NCBI RefSeq assembly: GCF_007483685.1
Contig: NZ_VMKN01000001.1
Coordinates: forward strand, 2,406,393-2,470,392
Reading direction: 5' to 3'
DNA: 64,000 nucleotides
Source of the DNA: Litoribacter populi
GTDB lineage: Bacteria > Bacteroidota > Bacteroidia > Cytophagales > Cyclobacteriaceae
The notes below the pieces were generated by a model, which was not told where the DNA came from, searched no databases, and worked only from the letters and a program-made list of their open reading frames with translations. Shown here piece after piece: positions 18,748 to 27,506 of the stretch. The translations under genes and the position numbers were made by a program. The first letter of the stretch is position 1, and each line of letters begins with the position of its first letter.

Positions 18748-20250
18748 ATGAAGAAAAAATACCTTTTTACCTTAAGTTTTTTACTTTCCTGTTCCTTGGC
18801 TTTTGCCCAAGATCACAAGGAGAAAATCGAACAATCCGTTGAAAGAAAGGAGGCACTCTCTCATTTTAGATACCTGGCTTCTGATGAGATGAAAGGCAGG
18901 GATCCTATGCGGCCCGAAATTGACCTTGCAGCCCGCTACATAGCAGAGCAATTTTGGCGCTATGGAGCCGAAGAAATTGATGGAGCTGATGGTTTTTATC
19001 AATTTGTGCCATTCCGGGTTTCAGGTCCTCCTTCAAAAGGTGAGGTTACCATTGATGGCCAAAAATACGAGCAAGGCACCGATATTTTGGTGCTAGATGG
19101 CAATGACTTAAGTGGTTCCTTCACCATGGTAGCCGCTGGCCATGGTTTAGAAGGTGACTACGAAAATATTGACGTAGATGGGAAAATCGTGGTAGTTAAA
19201 GTAGGCGCTCCTGACCAATTGAGCCCTGCAGAGTTGATGGCTCTGGGCAGAAGAAAGAAGGCTTTAGCTAAAGAACATGGAGCAGCAGGATTGATTGAAA
19301 TGTTCAATGCCCCTACTGCCCCTTGGGGAATGTTGACCAATTATTTGAATAGAATTCAAATGACTGTCGATGCTTCTGAAGACGAATCCTCCCTACCCTA
19401 CATTTGGTTGAAAGATTTAAGTGGAGAGCATTATGCTTCAGTTAATCAAGGAAATAAAACAGAAGCGGAAATAACCATTGAAGGAAAAGTGAACCGTCGG
19501 ATCCAAGGTAGAAATGTAGTCGCCGTAATCGAAGGAACCGATCCAGAATTGAAAAATGAATACATCATGCTATCGGCCCATTATGACCATATCGGCGTAG
19601 GACAACCAAATGCAGAAGGTGATTCTATCTATAACGGAGCCCGAGACAATGCTGTGGGAACAGTAGCTGTAATAAATGCCGCCAAATATTTCGCAGAAAA
19701 CCCACCTAAAAGATCGGTGTTACTTGGTGCATGGACAGCCGAGGAAAAAGGCCTATTGGGTAGCGCTTATTTTGCCGACAATCCTTTAATTCCGTTGGAA
19801 AATATTGTGTTCAACATGAATATTGACAACGGCGGATACAATGACACCAGCCTTATCACGGTGATTGGTCTGGGCAGAACGACTGCTGACCCTTTGATAG
19901 AAGAAGCTGTTAGGGCATTTGACTTGAAACCCACACCTGACCCTTCACCTGAGCAAGGCTTATATGATAGGTCTGATAATGTGAACTTTGCCAGAAAGGG
20001 TATTCCTTCTCCAACTTATAGCTTAGGCTTCACAGCATTTGATGATGAAATCGGGAAGTATTATCACCAGCAGGCTGATAGAGTTGAAAATTTCGACCTT
20101 GATTATGCCATGTTATACTGGAAGAGCTATCTATTGTCAGCACAACATGTGGCAGATATGGACGAAAGCCCATTTTGGTTACCAGGCGACAAATATGAAG
20201 AAGGCGGAAGGGAGTTATATGGTATGGAAGCAGTAAATGAGGAAAATTAA
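18748..20250 (+). CDS. Secreted M28 aminopeptidase-like protein
   Basis: The 500-residue protein carries a signal peptide ending near AFAQ, a protease-associated insert at about 100-220 and an M28 catalytic core with AHYDHIG, GARDNAVGT (bridging Asp), TAEEKGLLGS (catalytic Glu pair) and MNIDNGG. It belongs to the aminopeptidase branch rather than the carboxypeptidase II branch represented at 12969-15053. It probably degrades peptides in the periplasm. The rlmF gene starts inside its 3' end, an overlap of 14 bases between unrelated functions. Confidence 0.9.
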   Translation: MKKKYLFTLSFLLSCSLAFAQDHKEKIEQSVERKEALSHFRYLASDEMKGRDPMRPEIDLAARYIAEQFWRYGAEEIDGADGFYQFVPFRVSGPPSKGEVTIDGQKYEQGTDILVLDGNDLSGSFTMVAAGHGLEGDYENIDVDGKIVVVKVGAPDQLSPAELMALGRRKKALAKEHGAAGLIEMFNAPTAPWGMLTNYLNRIQMTVDASEDESSLPYIWLKDLSGEHYASVNQGNKTEAEITIEGKVNRRIQGRNVVAVIEGTDPELKNEYIMLSAHYDHIGVGQPNAEGDSIYNGARDNAVGTVAVINAAKYFAENPPKRSVLLGAWTAEEKGLLGSAYFADNPLIPLENIVFNMNIDNGGYNDTSLITVIGLGRTTADPLIEEAVRAFDLKPTPDPSPEQGLYDRSDNVNFARKGIPSPTYSLGFTAFDDEIGKYYHQQADRVENFDLDYAMLYWKSYLLSAQHVADMDESPFWLPGDKYEEGGRELYGMEAVNEEN

Positions 20251-21124
20251 GCAAAATCTACACCCTGATAACATTCATAGGTTTGGATATGACTTTATGC
20301 TACTTATGAAGGCTGATCCAGCCTTGAAAGCATTTGTTAAACCCAATCCTTATGGAGACCTTTCAATCGATTTTGCTGACTCAAAAGCAGTGCTGGCCTT
20401 AAACCGGGCACTGCTTTTGACTTATCATCATATTCAAGCCTGGGATCTTCCACCGGGACACCTCTGCCCTCCCATCCCAGGGAGGGCAGATTATTTGTAC
20501 TACATCCGAGACTTATTTGACTCCGAAGTTGAATTAATTGGCTTGGATATAGGCACTGGGGCAAGCGGGATTTACCCTTTGTTGGGAACAAGCCTTTTTG
20601 GGTGGCGCTTTTTAGCATCAGATATTGATCAAAAGTCTCTAAAAAATGTAGCTAAAATTCTTACCCAAAACCCCTCAATTTCGAATAAAATAGAATTGAG
20701 GCATCAGCCTAACGCTTCACATATTTTTAAAAATATCCTAAATGAAAACGAAATAATAGATTTCACTGTCTGCAATCCCCCATTTCATTCTTCGGCAAAA
20801 GAAGCCATCCAAGGTACCCAAAGAAAAAATAGGAACCTTAAAATCAGTCCAAGAACCCTAAATTTTGGAGGAAAAAACAACGAGCTCTGGTGTCCAGGAG
20901 GAGAAAAGAAATTTGTTTCTCAAATGATCAGGGAAAGTCTTGAGTTCAAGGAAAACTGTACTTGGTTTACTTCCTTGATTTCAAAAAAGGATAGCCTCCC
21001 ATCTTTGATAAGAAGCGTTGAGAATATTGGCGCTAAATATCGCATCGTTGACATGTCACAAGGCCATAAAAAAAGCCGTATGTTGGCTTGGAGTTTTAAA
21101 CAAAACAAAAAGGGACGCCGTTAA
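20237..21124 (+). CDS. rlmF: 23S rRNA (adenine(1618)-N(6))-methyltransferase RlmF
   Basis: The 295 residues start with the family's LHPDNIHRFGYDF motif, followed by GLDIGTGASGIYPLLG as SAM motif I and CNPPFHSSAKEA as the catalytic NPPF motif of N6-adenine methyltransferases. The enzyme modifies A1618 of 23S rRNA. The length matches E. coli RlmF (about 300). The start overlaps the preceding peptidase gene by 14 bases; the conserved N-terminus supports this ATG. Confidence 0.94.
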   Translation: MRKIKQNLHPDNIHRFGYDFMLLMKADPALKAFVKPNPYGDLSIDFADSKAVLALNRALLLTYHHIQAWDLPPGHLCPPIPGRADYLYYIRDLFDSEVELIGLDIGTGASGIYPLLGTSLFGWRFLASDIDQKSLKNVAKILTQNPSISNKIELRHQPNASHIFKNILNENEIIDFTVCNPPFHSSAKEAIQGTQRKNRNLKISPRTLNFGGKNNELWCPGGEKKFVSQMIRESLEFKENCTWFTSLISKKDSLPSLIRSVENIGAKYRIVDMSQGHKKSRMLAWSFKQNKKGRR

Positions 21125-21140
21125 AGCATCCCTTTTTGTT
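21107..21140. terminator. Terminator between rlmF and DUF4097 gene
   Basis: The stem AAAAAGGGA/TCCCTTTTT, extended inward with one mismatch, lies at the end of rlmF, spanning its stop codon. It faces the convergent gene ending at 21173, so it may act in both directions. Confidence 0.75.
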
Positions 21141-21172
21141 TTATCGTCGAACTTTTTTAAGTCTCTCACCTA

Positions 21173-22105
21173 CTACTTTACAATACTGATTTTGCCAGAG
21201 CTTACATTTCCGGAAATTGTATGATTTGAACCGTTGTCCAAATTCAGTCTTTTGCCAGTTTTCACATTTCCTACAACCAAGCTTCCGCTTCCAGCACTCA
21301 AGTTAAAGTTGTAATCTGAAAGTTCACTACTTGTGGTGATATCAATTTTGCCGGAACTGGCTTTAAGGTTAGTATTAGGACCTAAACCAACATTATTACC
21401 GCTCACTTTGCCGGATGAAACAGACAAATTACCTACTTCATTGATATCCTGCAAATTGATTGAGCCACTGCTAACTGTAGCGTTTACAATCCCGTTGACC
21501 TCTTTTAGACTAATTCTGCCGCTGGAAGCTTTGAAGTCCACATTACCGTCAACTCCTTCCAACTCTACTCTTCCTGAGGAAACTGACCCTTCAACATCTC
21601 CGCCTATCATCCGACCTTTGATTTGACCGGAAGAAGAAGTCACTTTAAGTTTGTCAACCATAATATCACTTAGTTCCATTCGGCCAGAACTAACCCTAAC
21701 TTCCGCACTGCGATGATTAATGCCACTGAGATATACTCGCCCGGAACTTGACCTGATATTCACTTTAACTCGCTCAGGACCAGTAAGGCTAATGAATCCT
21801 TTCATATTCACATTTCCAGTATTTTTTCGTTCAAGCTCCACCTTCAACTTTTTCCCTGAGACAGTATATTTTATATCATGACTGTTATCCCTATTTGACT
21901 CCAAGAAGGCGTTCAGAAACACATTTTTATCATTTGACCTGCCTTCATATGTTACTTCTAGAGGGCCTCCTATAATTTCAATTTCTTCAACATCATGGAA
22001 GGTCTTCTCTATATCGACAAGAGTGTTCATCTGAGAAAACCCAAATGAAGGAAAAAGGAAGAGTGCGAATATGCCGTATAGACAAACTTTAAATAATCGG
22101 TTCAT
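21173..22105 (-). CDS. Secreted DUF4097-type beta-repeat protein
   Basis: The 310 residues begin with a signal peptide ending near GFSQ. The rest is a series of short beta repeats built around V-x-SSSG or A-SSG-I steps, such as KVTSSSGQI, SVSSGRVEL and KASSGRISL, which predict a right-handed beta-helix or similar stack. Such repeats define the DUF4097 family, of unknown function, found in envelope and anti-sigma-like contexts. Its start overlaps the TM2 gene by 17 bases, making it the third gene of a tightly packed operon with DUF2752 and TM2 proteins. Confidence 0.82.
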   Translation of the reverse strand: MNRLFKVCLYGIFALFLFPSFGFSQMNTLVDIEKTFHDVEEIEIIGGPLEVTYEGRSNDKNVFLNAFLESNRDNSHDIKYTVSGKKLKVELERKNTGNVNMKGFISLTGPERVKVNIRSSSGRVYLSGINHRSAEVRVSSGRMELSDIMVDKLKVTSSSGQIKGRMIGGDVEGSVSSGRVELEGVDGNVDFKASSGRISLKEVNGIVNATVSSGSINLQDINEVGNLSVSSGKVSGNNVGLGPNTNLKASSGKIDITTSSELSDYNFNLSAGSGSLVVGNVKTGKRLNLDNGSNHTISGNVSSGKISIVK

Positions 22106-22478
22106 TACTAGCTGGGTTTTCTGGGTTGTTCATATGGGACATCATGGAAAGTGTTTCATGAGCTACTTTCACATTATATTCGTAAGCCAAACTCTTATAA
22201 TTTACTAAATCGACTATGGTACCAATAAAACATAGACCTGCTGTCAATAAATAAAGGATACCTAAGCCTATCTGTCCAAGAACGAAACGGTGAAGACCTG
22301 CAAACCCCACAAAACCAACCAGGGAAAGGATCAGCACCATTTGGGCATCCTTGCGACGGGCCCTATAGACCTGGGCAAACATATGCGCTTGCTCTTCATT
22401 CATGTTTTTCAGGATACCTTGGATATACCCAAGCTCCATACCTTCCAATTCGGGCAGGTGTCTCAATACATTAGCCAT
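22089..22478 (-). CDS. TM2-domain membrane protein
   Basis: The 129-residue protein has an N-terminal helical region and a C-terminal TM2 domain: two membrane segments around residues 48-90 joined by a GLHRFVLGQIGLGILYLLTAG block, the GxHRFYLG signature of TM2. Its function is not known. It overlaps the DUF2752 gene upstream by eight bases and the DUF4097 gene downstream by 17 bases, so the three are probably translated together. Confidence 0.9.
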   Translation of the reverse strand: MANVLRHLPELEGMELGYIQGILKNMNEEQAHMFAQVYRARRKDAQMVLILSLVGFVGFAGLHRFVLGQIGLGILYLLTAGLCFIGTIVDLVNYKSLAYEYNVKVAHETLSMMSHMNNPENPASNEPII

Positions 22479-22776
22479 AATAATAAATTTTAATGTTTCT
22501 AATCAAATTAATTATCCGAAGCAAGATTACCACAAAAGCGAATCCGGCCAAGGGGTGAATTTTGAATGAGGCAATCCATTCTCCATGCATAAGCAGATTC
22601 ATTGCCCTGCCCAAGCCACAACCTGGACACCAGGTGGCGCCCATCATGTCTAGCGGACACAGAGAGAAATGGGAGTCACCAGCTGGTTCTAAATACCAAA
22701 TTAGTATAAGAGCGCTAACCCAAAACAGTAGCTCAAGTGGGAACTTCCGTGCGATATGTTGAATGCTTTGCTTCAT
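22471..22776 (-). CDS. DUF2752 membrane protein
   Basis: The 101 residues contain three hydrophobic segments and the family core CPLDMMGATWCPGCGLGRA, with cysteines that could form a metal or disulfide site near the membrane surface. DUF2752 proteins have no assigned role. This is the first gene of the DUF2752-TM2-DUF4097 operon. Confidence 0.87.
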   Translation of the reverse strand: MKQSIQHIARKFPLELLFWVSALILIWYLEPAGDSHFSLCPLDMMGATWCPGCGLGRAMNLLMHGEWIASFKIHPLAGFAFVVILLRIINLIRNIKIYYYG

Positions 22777-22900
22777 TCCGTACAGAAAAGTACGAAAAGA
22801 ATGCCATTAGAAAAAATAGGCCATTAGGATAAATACAGGCATTTTTGGTAATTCTTACTGCACGGTTAGAATACATAAAATCGTACGATATTGAACAGTT

Positions 22901-23965
22901 TTATGTGAGTTTGGGCAAAGAAAGCTGTACGGTTCTCCCAAAGATCTCCTTAGCTTGTTTTTGAAGTTCGAATGCTAGTTTTTGATGGCTGCTGGTATAA
23001 AATGGACGGGTAAAACTTAAATTCAAAAGTACAGGGGTTAAATTTTCCGGGATTGGCCCTTGGGAAATCTTTAAGCAATCGGATATTTCTGGTCCTAAAA
23101 AGTATCGGACCAGATATTTGGACAGGGGCGCAAAGGGCTGCTTACCCATTTCATAAAAGCTTAACAGGTTTTTCATTAGAATCTGACCTTCAGCGGATGC
23201 TTTCAAATGTCGCTTTCTAATCGCTTTTTCCAAATAACTGGCTTCAGCCATGTTTTCAGGCCAATATTTAATCTCTAAGCCCAAATAGTGTCCAATTATT
23301 TTCCAATAATGTAGTAGGGCTTCTGCTATATCTTTTGATAATGGTTTTCCCATTTTTCTCAGTCCCCTAAAAACCATCAGACTGAAGGCTAGGTTAGTAC
23401 CCAACATATCCTCCTGATTTATGGGCAGCCCCCAAGATGGGTTCCAGCCACGATCATGATTTTTTATAAAATACCTGGAGATAGCATGAATTAAGCGAAC
23501 CTTGGCTATTGATAAAAGTGGACCACTTTCATGAAGGAATGCCCCCGGCTTAAAAGAATCGACTACAAACCACGCGGTTTCTAGGAGTCGTTCCCCTGGA
23601 TGGTTAAGTATTCGTTTAGACCTAGCTAGCACCTGGGCACCGTCGGCAAAAGCATAGCAGTAAGGAAGGCTGTTTAAGCCCAATAATGCCAGGTACTTAT
23701 TCCCTTCACGAGCAAAATACGATTGGCTGGCTAAAATCTTTGGAAGCTCCAATAAGGTGTTATCACTTTGATAAAATTCAAAAAATGAAGCCAATTCGGT
23801 CGGAAAATTTCCCGGCAATTGTGCTGGAATCTTTTTCCATTCGTTAATAGTATCAATTAGATTTGGTCTGTCAATTAAAGGTTTAACGGCTTTATCAGCC
23901 AATGGGTCTTGCAGATTTCTTAACTCTTCCAAGTCCTTCGAAGCATATAATTTTAATTTCTCCAC
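22901..23965 (-). CDS. MpaB-family (DUF2236) oxygenase-like protein
   Basis: The 354-residue protein, starting at GTG (23965), contains FLHESGPLLSIAKVRLIHAISRYF and WGLPINQEDMLGTNLAFS. These match the core of the DUF2236 family, which includes fungal MpaB and the latex-clearing protein Lcp. In Lcp the corresponding histidines bind haem b. RLIHA and the nearby helices could do so here, but that is not proven. The substrate is unknown. It is divergent from the gene at 24019, with only about 50 bases between. Confidence 0.78.
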   Translation of the reverse strand: MEKLKLYASKDLEELRNLQDPLADKAVKPLIDRPNLIDTINEWKKIPAQLPGNFPTELASFFEFYQSDNTLLELPKILASQSYFAREGNKYLALLGLNSLPYCYAFADGAQVLARSKRILNHPGERLLETAWFVVDSFKPGAFLHESGPLLSIAKVRLIHAISRYFIKNHDRGWNPSWGLPINQEDMLGTNLAFSLMVFRGLRKMGKPLSKDIAEALLHYWKIIGHYLGLEIKYWPENMAEASYLEKAIRKRHLKASAEGQILMKNLLSFYEMGKQPFAPLSKYLVRYFLGPEISDCLKISQGPIPENLTPVLLNLSFTRPFYTSSHQKLAFELQKQAKEIFGRTVQLSLPKLT

Positions 23966-24018
23966 CTAAATTCAACCCCTATTTGTTAATTTAGGTTTTC
24001 AATAATTTTATAAGATTG

Positions 24019-24927
24019 ATGTGTAGATTAATAGCGTTTACTCTAGGGCTAGTTTTGGTAATCAATATCCAAGTGATTGCCCAAGGTTCAACAGACATTA
24101 TTTCAGTCGAGACCAATTACCTTCCAGTACTTGGAAACTTTAAAGTTGACACTGGTTCAGCCAAAAAAATAACTGATAGAAAAGGATACGACAATCAGCC
24201 AGGATTCATCAATGACAAACAGATGGTATTTTCCAGTCAAGACGAAACTGGTTACCATGATATAATTCTCTTTAATTTTGAAACCCAGAAATTCACCAAC
24301 ATAACCCGTACGGAATCCAAGAGTGAATTTTCCCCATCCCTGACGGACTGTGGGCAGTATATTTCAGCCGTTACTGTAGAGGAAGACAGTACACAGCGCT
24401 TGTGGCTCTACCCCATCAACATGGGAGAACCTGAGGTGCTGTATGATGATATCGCTCCTGTGGGATATTATGACTGGTATGATAACAAGGCCGCCATGTT
24501 TATCGTAGGACAGCCGCACAAATTAATTTACCCTTACAGTCGCGAAGAGGTGGTAACCATAGCTGAAAACATCGGCCGCTCGATTCGAAAAAGACCCAAA
24601 ACCGACCAGATTACTTACATTAACAAGGCAAACAATGTGGTTATTGACGGCAAACCGGTTTATGAAATTATGGCCTACGATCTTGAAAAAAGGACTAGAA
24701 AGGTTATTGGTCTGACTTTGACCGACTCCGAGGATTTCATCTGGGTAGACAAACATCAGATTCTTATGTCCAAAGATGATGTACTGTATGTCAAAAACGT
24801 ACGAAAAAACGGTGATTGGCAAAAATTGGGAAAAGTGGAGATACATGGATATTCAAACATTTCCAGAATGGCCATAAGTCCAAAAAACAATAAGCTTCTT
24901 CTGGTTATGGACCGCCACGAAAACTAA
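24019..24927 (+). CDS. Secreted TolB-like beta-propeller protein
   Basis: The 302 residues have a signal peptide ending near VIAQ and repeated WD40-like (PD40) steps such as DETGYHDIILFNFETQKFTNIT and SEFSPSLTDCGQYI, as in TolB propellers. It has no catalytic motif that I can see. I place the start at the ATG at 24019; a TTG three bases earlier is less likely. It is followed by a hairpin and tyrS. The role is unknown. Confidence 0.75.
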   Translation: MCRLIAFTLGLVLVINIQVIAQGSTDIISVETNYLPVLGNFKVDTGSAKKITDRKGYDNQPGFINDKQMVFSSQDETGYHDIILFNFETQKFTNITRTESKSEFSPSLTDCGQYISAVTVEEDSTQRLWLYPINMGEPEVLYDDIAPVGYYDWYDNKAAMFIVGQPHKLIYPYSREEVVTIAENIGRSIRKRPKTDQITYINKANNVVIDGKPVYEIMAYDLEKRTRKVIGLTLTDSEDFIWVDKHQILMSKDDVLYVKNVRKNGDWQKLGKVEIHGYSNISRMAISPKNNKLLLVMDRHEN

Positions 24928-24968
24928 CATATCCTGCAATGAAAGCATTTTAAAATCCTTCATTTCTT

Positions 24969-25000
24969 AAGCTGCAAAATGTATATTTGCAGCTTTATTT
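24969..25000 (+). terminator. Hairpin between TolB-like gene and tyrS
   Basis: A ten-base stem AAGCTGCAAA/TTTGCAGCTT with a seven-base loop is followed by TATTT. It most likely ends the TolB-like gene. The loop and right arm also contain TATATTTG (24982-24989), which matches a -7 box for tyrS, although no -33 TTG is found at the right distance. Confidence 0.65.
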
Positions 25001-25021
25001 ATAAAAGCACGAACAGACACT

Positions 25022-26314
25022 ATGAATAATTTTATTGAAGAGCTGAAGTGGAGAGGCATGATGCAGGACATGACTCCTGAAATCGAAGAGCACCTGGCCA
25101 AAGGAATGGCCACGGCCTATCTTGGTTTTGACCCCACAGCAGACTCTTTGCATATAGGCCACCTTGTCGGCGTTATGACTTTGTTGCATTTTCAAAGGGC
25201 TGGCCATAAACCATTAGCTTTAGTTGGTGGTGCAACCGGTATGATAGGCGACCCTTCCTTCAAATCTGCAGAGAGAAACCTTTTGGACGCTGAAACTTTG
25301 GATAGAAACATTGAAGGACTGAAAAAACAACTTTCTAAATTTTTGGACTTCAACGCTCAGAGTGACAACAACGCCGAATTGGTCAACAATTATGACTGGA
25401 TGTCCAAATTCTCCTTTCTGGAATTCATAAGAGACATTGGCAAACACATCACCGTTAATTATATGATGTCTAAGGATAGCGTAAAAAGACGTCTAGAAGA
25501 AGGAAATGGTCTTTCTTTCACTGAATTTTCCTACCAACTTATACAAGGTTATGATTTTCTTCATCTTTATAAGGAGAAGAATTGTAGTGTACAACTTGGG
25601 GGTTCCGATCAATGGGGCAATATCCTAACCGGGACAGAACTTATCAGAAGAGTAGAAGGCGGAAGTGCACATGCCATGACAGTCCCTTTGATTACAAAGG
25701 CTGACGGGTCAAAATTTGGAAAGACAGAAGGTGGAAGTGTATGGTTGGATCCAGAAAAGACATCTCCATATGCATTCTATCAGTTTTGGCTGAATGTGTC
25801 GGATGAGGATGCTGCAAAATACATTAGGATTTTCACTACTTTAGATCAGGAAACCATTGAAAGCCTAGAAAAGGAACATGTGGAAGCGCCACATTTGAGA
25901 GTGTTGCAAAAGGAAATTGCCAAAGCCGTAACGATTATGGTTCATAGCGATCAAGATTATGAAATGGCTCTAAAAGCTTCTAGCATTCTTTTCGGAAAAT
26001 CATCAACGGAAGATTTAGCTTCGCTTGACGAGCGTACATTCCTTCAAGTGTTTGATGGGGTTCCTCAACAACAACTGGCTAAAACCTCATTTCAAGAAGC
26101 CGAGAATGTGCTGGATCTATTGGGCGATAAAGTACAAGGGCTTGTATTCTCTTCAAAGGGGGAAGCGCGCAAAATGATCCAAGGTGGAGGGGTCAGCATC
26201 AACAAGCAAAAATTAGCAGATCCAAACCAAGATTTGAACTTTAATCTTTTGCAAGATAAGTATATGCTTATTCAAAAAGGTAAAAAGAATTATTACATCA
26301 TAGAGATTGTCTAG
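25022..26314 (+). CDS. tyrS: Tyrosyl-tRNA synthetase
   Basis: The 430 residues carry the class I signatures HIGH (44-47) and KFGKT (231-235, the KMSKS-like loop of TyrRS), the tyrosine-specific GGSDQWGN and a C-terminal S4 RNA-binding domain from about 355. The length matches the bacterial TyrRS family. The enzyme charges tRNA-Tyr. It is bracketed by hairpins and appears to be a single-gene unit. Confidence 0.98.
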   Translation: MNNFIEELKWRGMMQDMTPEIEEHLAKGMATAYLGFDPTADSLHIGHLVGVMTLLHFQRAGHKPLALVGGATGMIGDPSFKSAERNLLDAETLDRNIEGLKKQLSKFLDFNAQSDNNAELVNNYDWMSKFSFLEFIRDIGKHITVNYMMSKDSVKRRLEEGNGLSFTEFSYQLIQGYDFLHLYKEKNCSVQLGGSDQWGNILTGTELIRRVEGGSAHAMTVPLITKADGSKFGKTEGGSVWLDPEKTSPYAFYQFWLNVSDEDAAKYIRIFTTLDQETIESLEKEHVEAPHLRVLQKEIAKAVTIMVHSDQDYEMALKASSILFGKSSTEDLASLDERTFLQVFDGVPQQQLAKTSFQEAENVLDLLGDKVQGLVFSSKGEARKMIQGGGVSINKQKLADPNQDLNFNLLQDKYMLIQKGKKNYYIIEIV

Positions 26315-26317
26315 ATG

Positions 26318-26351
26318 AATTAAGGGGAAGTTGAAATATTTCCCCTTAATT
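26318..26351 (+). terminator. Terminator after tyrS
   Basis: A 12-base stem AATTAAGGGGAA/TTCCCCTTAATT with a ten-base loop lies just after the tyrS stop. The T tail is weak, but the stem is strong. Confidence 0.7.
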
Positions 26352-26415
26352 CGTTAAAGAAATTAAATTAGATTCAAGAAATCTAAACTATATTTAAGCA
26401 GCTAATTCTATTAAA

Positions 26416-27120
26416 ATGGGTGTTTACGAAAGACAGCAAAAGGAAAAAGATATACTCAGCGCAGCTATCAAACTTTTCACGGCAAAGGGTTACCATGCCA
26501 CAAAAATGGACGATGTAGCCAAGCAGGCAAAAATGAGTAAGGGGTTGATCTATTTTTATTACAAAAATAAGGAAGACTTGTATATGGCTGTAACCAAAAA
26601 GGCTTACGATGAGCTTACTGATATTTTTTCAAAAATTGCTTTAAAAGGTAAAACTAAGAAAGGTATCGAAATTGTCGATGAGTTGGTGGAGACCTATTTC
26701 GTTTATATCCGGGAAAATACCATGTATCATGATGCCATTGTCAATTTCATGGGAATCATGAACCTTTATAACCATGCATTAAGCAGAGAAAAAATTGATC
26801 CTTTAATAATGGAGAGTCCTAACTTTCTTAAATTATTGGATCTACAGCATGAGCCGGCAAAGATTGGAATTCAAATGATATCACAAGGTGTAAGAGATGG
26901 AAGCATGCGACCTGATCTTCAACCAGAAATTACTTTTTATACCATTTGGTCAATGTTAATCGGGTTTGAAAGATTATATGGACCAGCAGATATGGACAGA
27001 AATGATATAAAAATCAACAGTGAAACTTGGAAGCATGGATTTCTTAGGCTGCTTCATGTGATGCTACGTGGCTCATTGGCCTCTCCCAAAACTGCGGCAG
27101 TACAAGGGAGTTTATTTTAA
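26416..27120 (+). CDS. TetR/AcrR-family transcriptional regulator
   Basis: The 234 residues show a TetR helix-turn-helix at about 15-60 (AAIKLFTAKGYHATKMDDVAKQAKMSKGLIYFYYKNKEDLY), the canonical spacing for the DNA-binding domain, and a longer C-terminal ligand domain. The ligand is unknown. No pump or metabolic operon adjoins it, so its target cannot be read from context; the membrane peptide at 27230 follows on the same strand. Confidence 0.9.
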   Translation: MGVYERQQKEKDILSAAIKLFTAKGYHATKMDDVAKQAKMSKGLIYFYYKNKEDLYMAVTKKAYDELTDIFSKIALKGKTKKGIEIVDELVETYFVYIRENTMYHDAIVNFMGIMNLYNHALSREKIDPLIMESPNFLKLLDLQHEPAKIGIQMISQGVRDGSMRPDLQPEITFYTIWSMLIGFERLYGPADMDRNDIKINSETWKHGFLRLLHVMLRGSLASPKTAAVQGSLF

Positions 27121-27229
27121 CCTTAAATTGGTGAAAAATTAAATAAAATGGTTGAGATTAACATTTCAGGCATTTTTATTGTTATTTATTTATCAACAAT
27201 TAAATTTTGTGTAACTAAATAGCAAGAAT

Positions 27230-27448
27230 ATGACTCTATTGTATGGAGCACTTATAATTCTCGGTGTGGCCTTAGTGCTTTTTCTGATATTCAAAAAAGT
27301 GTTTACAAAAAAAAGGATGTCAGGTGATGAAGTCTTGAAAAAAGAAGTCCATCACTTTGACCATAAAACCGGAGACGAAAAGATAGAAGGTAAGGATGAA
27401 AGCAAGACTCACCGCGAGGAGGCTGATCATAACAAGAAAATAAAGTAA
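27230..27448 (+). CDS. Small membrane peptide with charged tail
   Basis: The 72 residues consist of one hydrophobic segment (about 3-24) followed by a lysine- and acid-rich tail (KKRMSGDEVLKKEVHHFDHK onward). The family is not recognised. It is probably a single-pass inner membrane protein. A strong terminator starts seven bases after its stop, which supports a real gene. Confidence 0.6.
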   Translation: MTLLYGALIILGVALVLFLIFKKVFTKKRMSGDEVLKKEVHHFDHKTGDEKIEGKDESKTHREEADHNKKIK

Positions 27449-27454
27449 TACAAT

Positions 27455-27480
27455 GGCGATCTTAACGATCGCCTTTTTTC
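27455..27480 (+). terminator. Terminator after small membrane peptide
   Basis: Stem GGCGATC/GATCGCC, five-base loop, then TTTTTT. It is a typical rho-independent terminator and lies before the convergent YihY gene. Confidence 0.88.
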
Positions 27481-27506
27481 TCTCTTACATTTACTCAAAC
27501 CTCTTA

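Noticed and set aside
26315-26415. A riboswitch or T-box near tyrS
   Set aside because: Only a simple terminator hairpin is present after tyrS and another before it; there is no T-box core or specifier loop.
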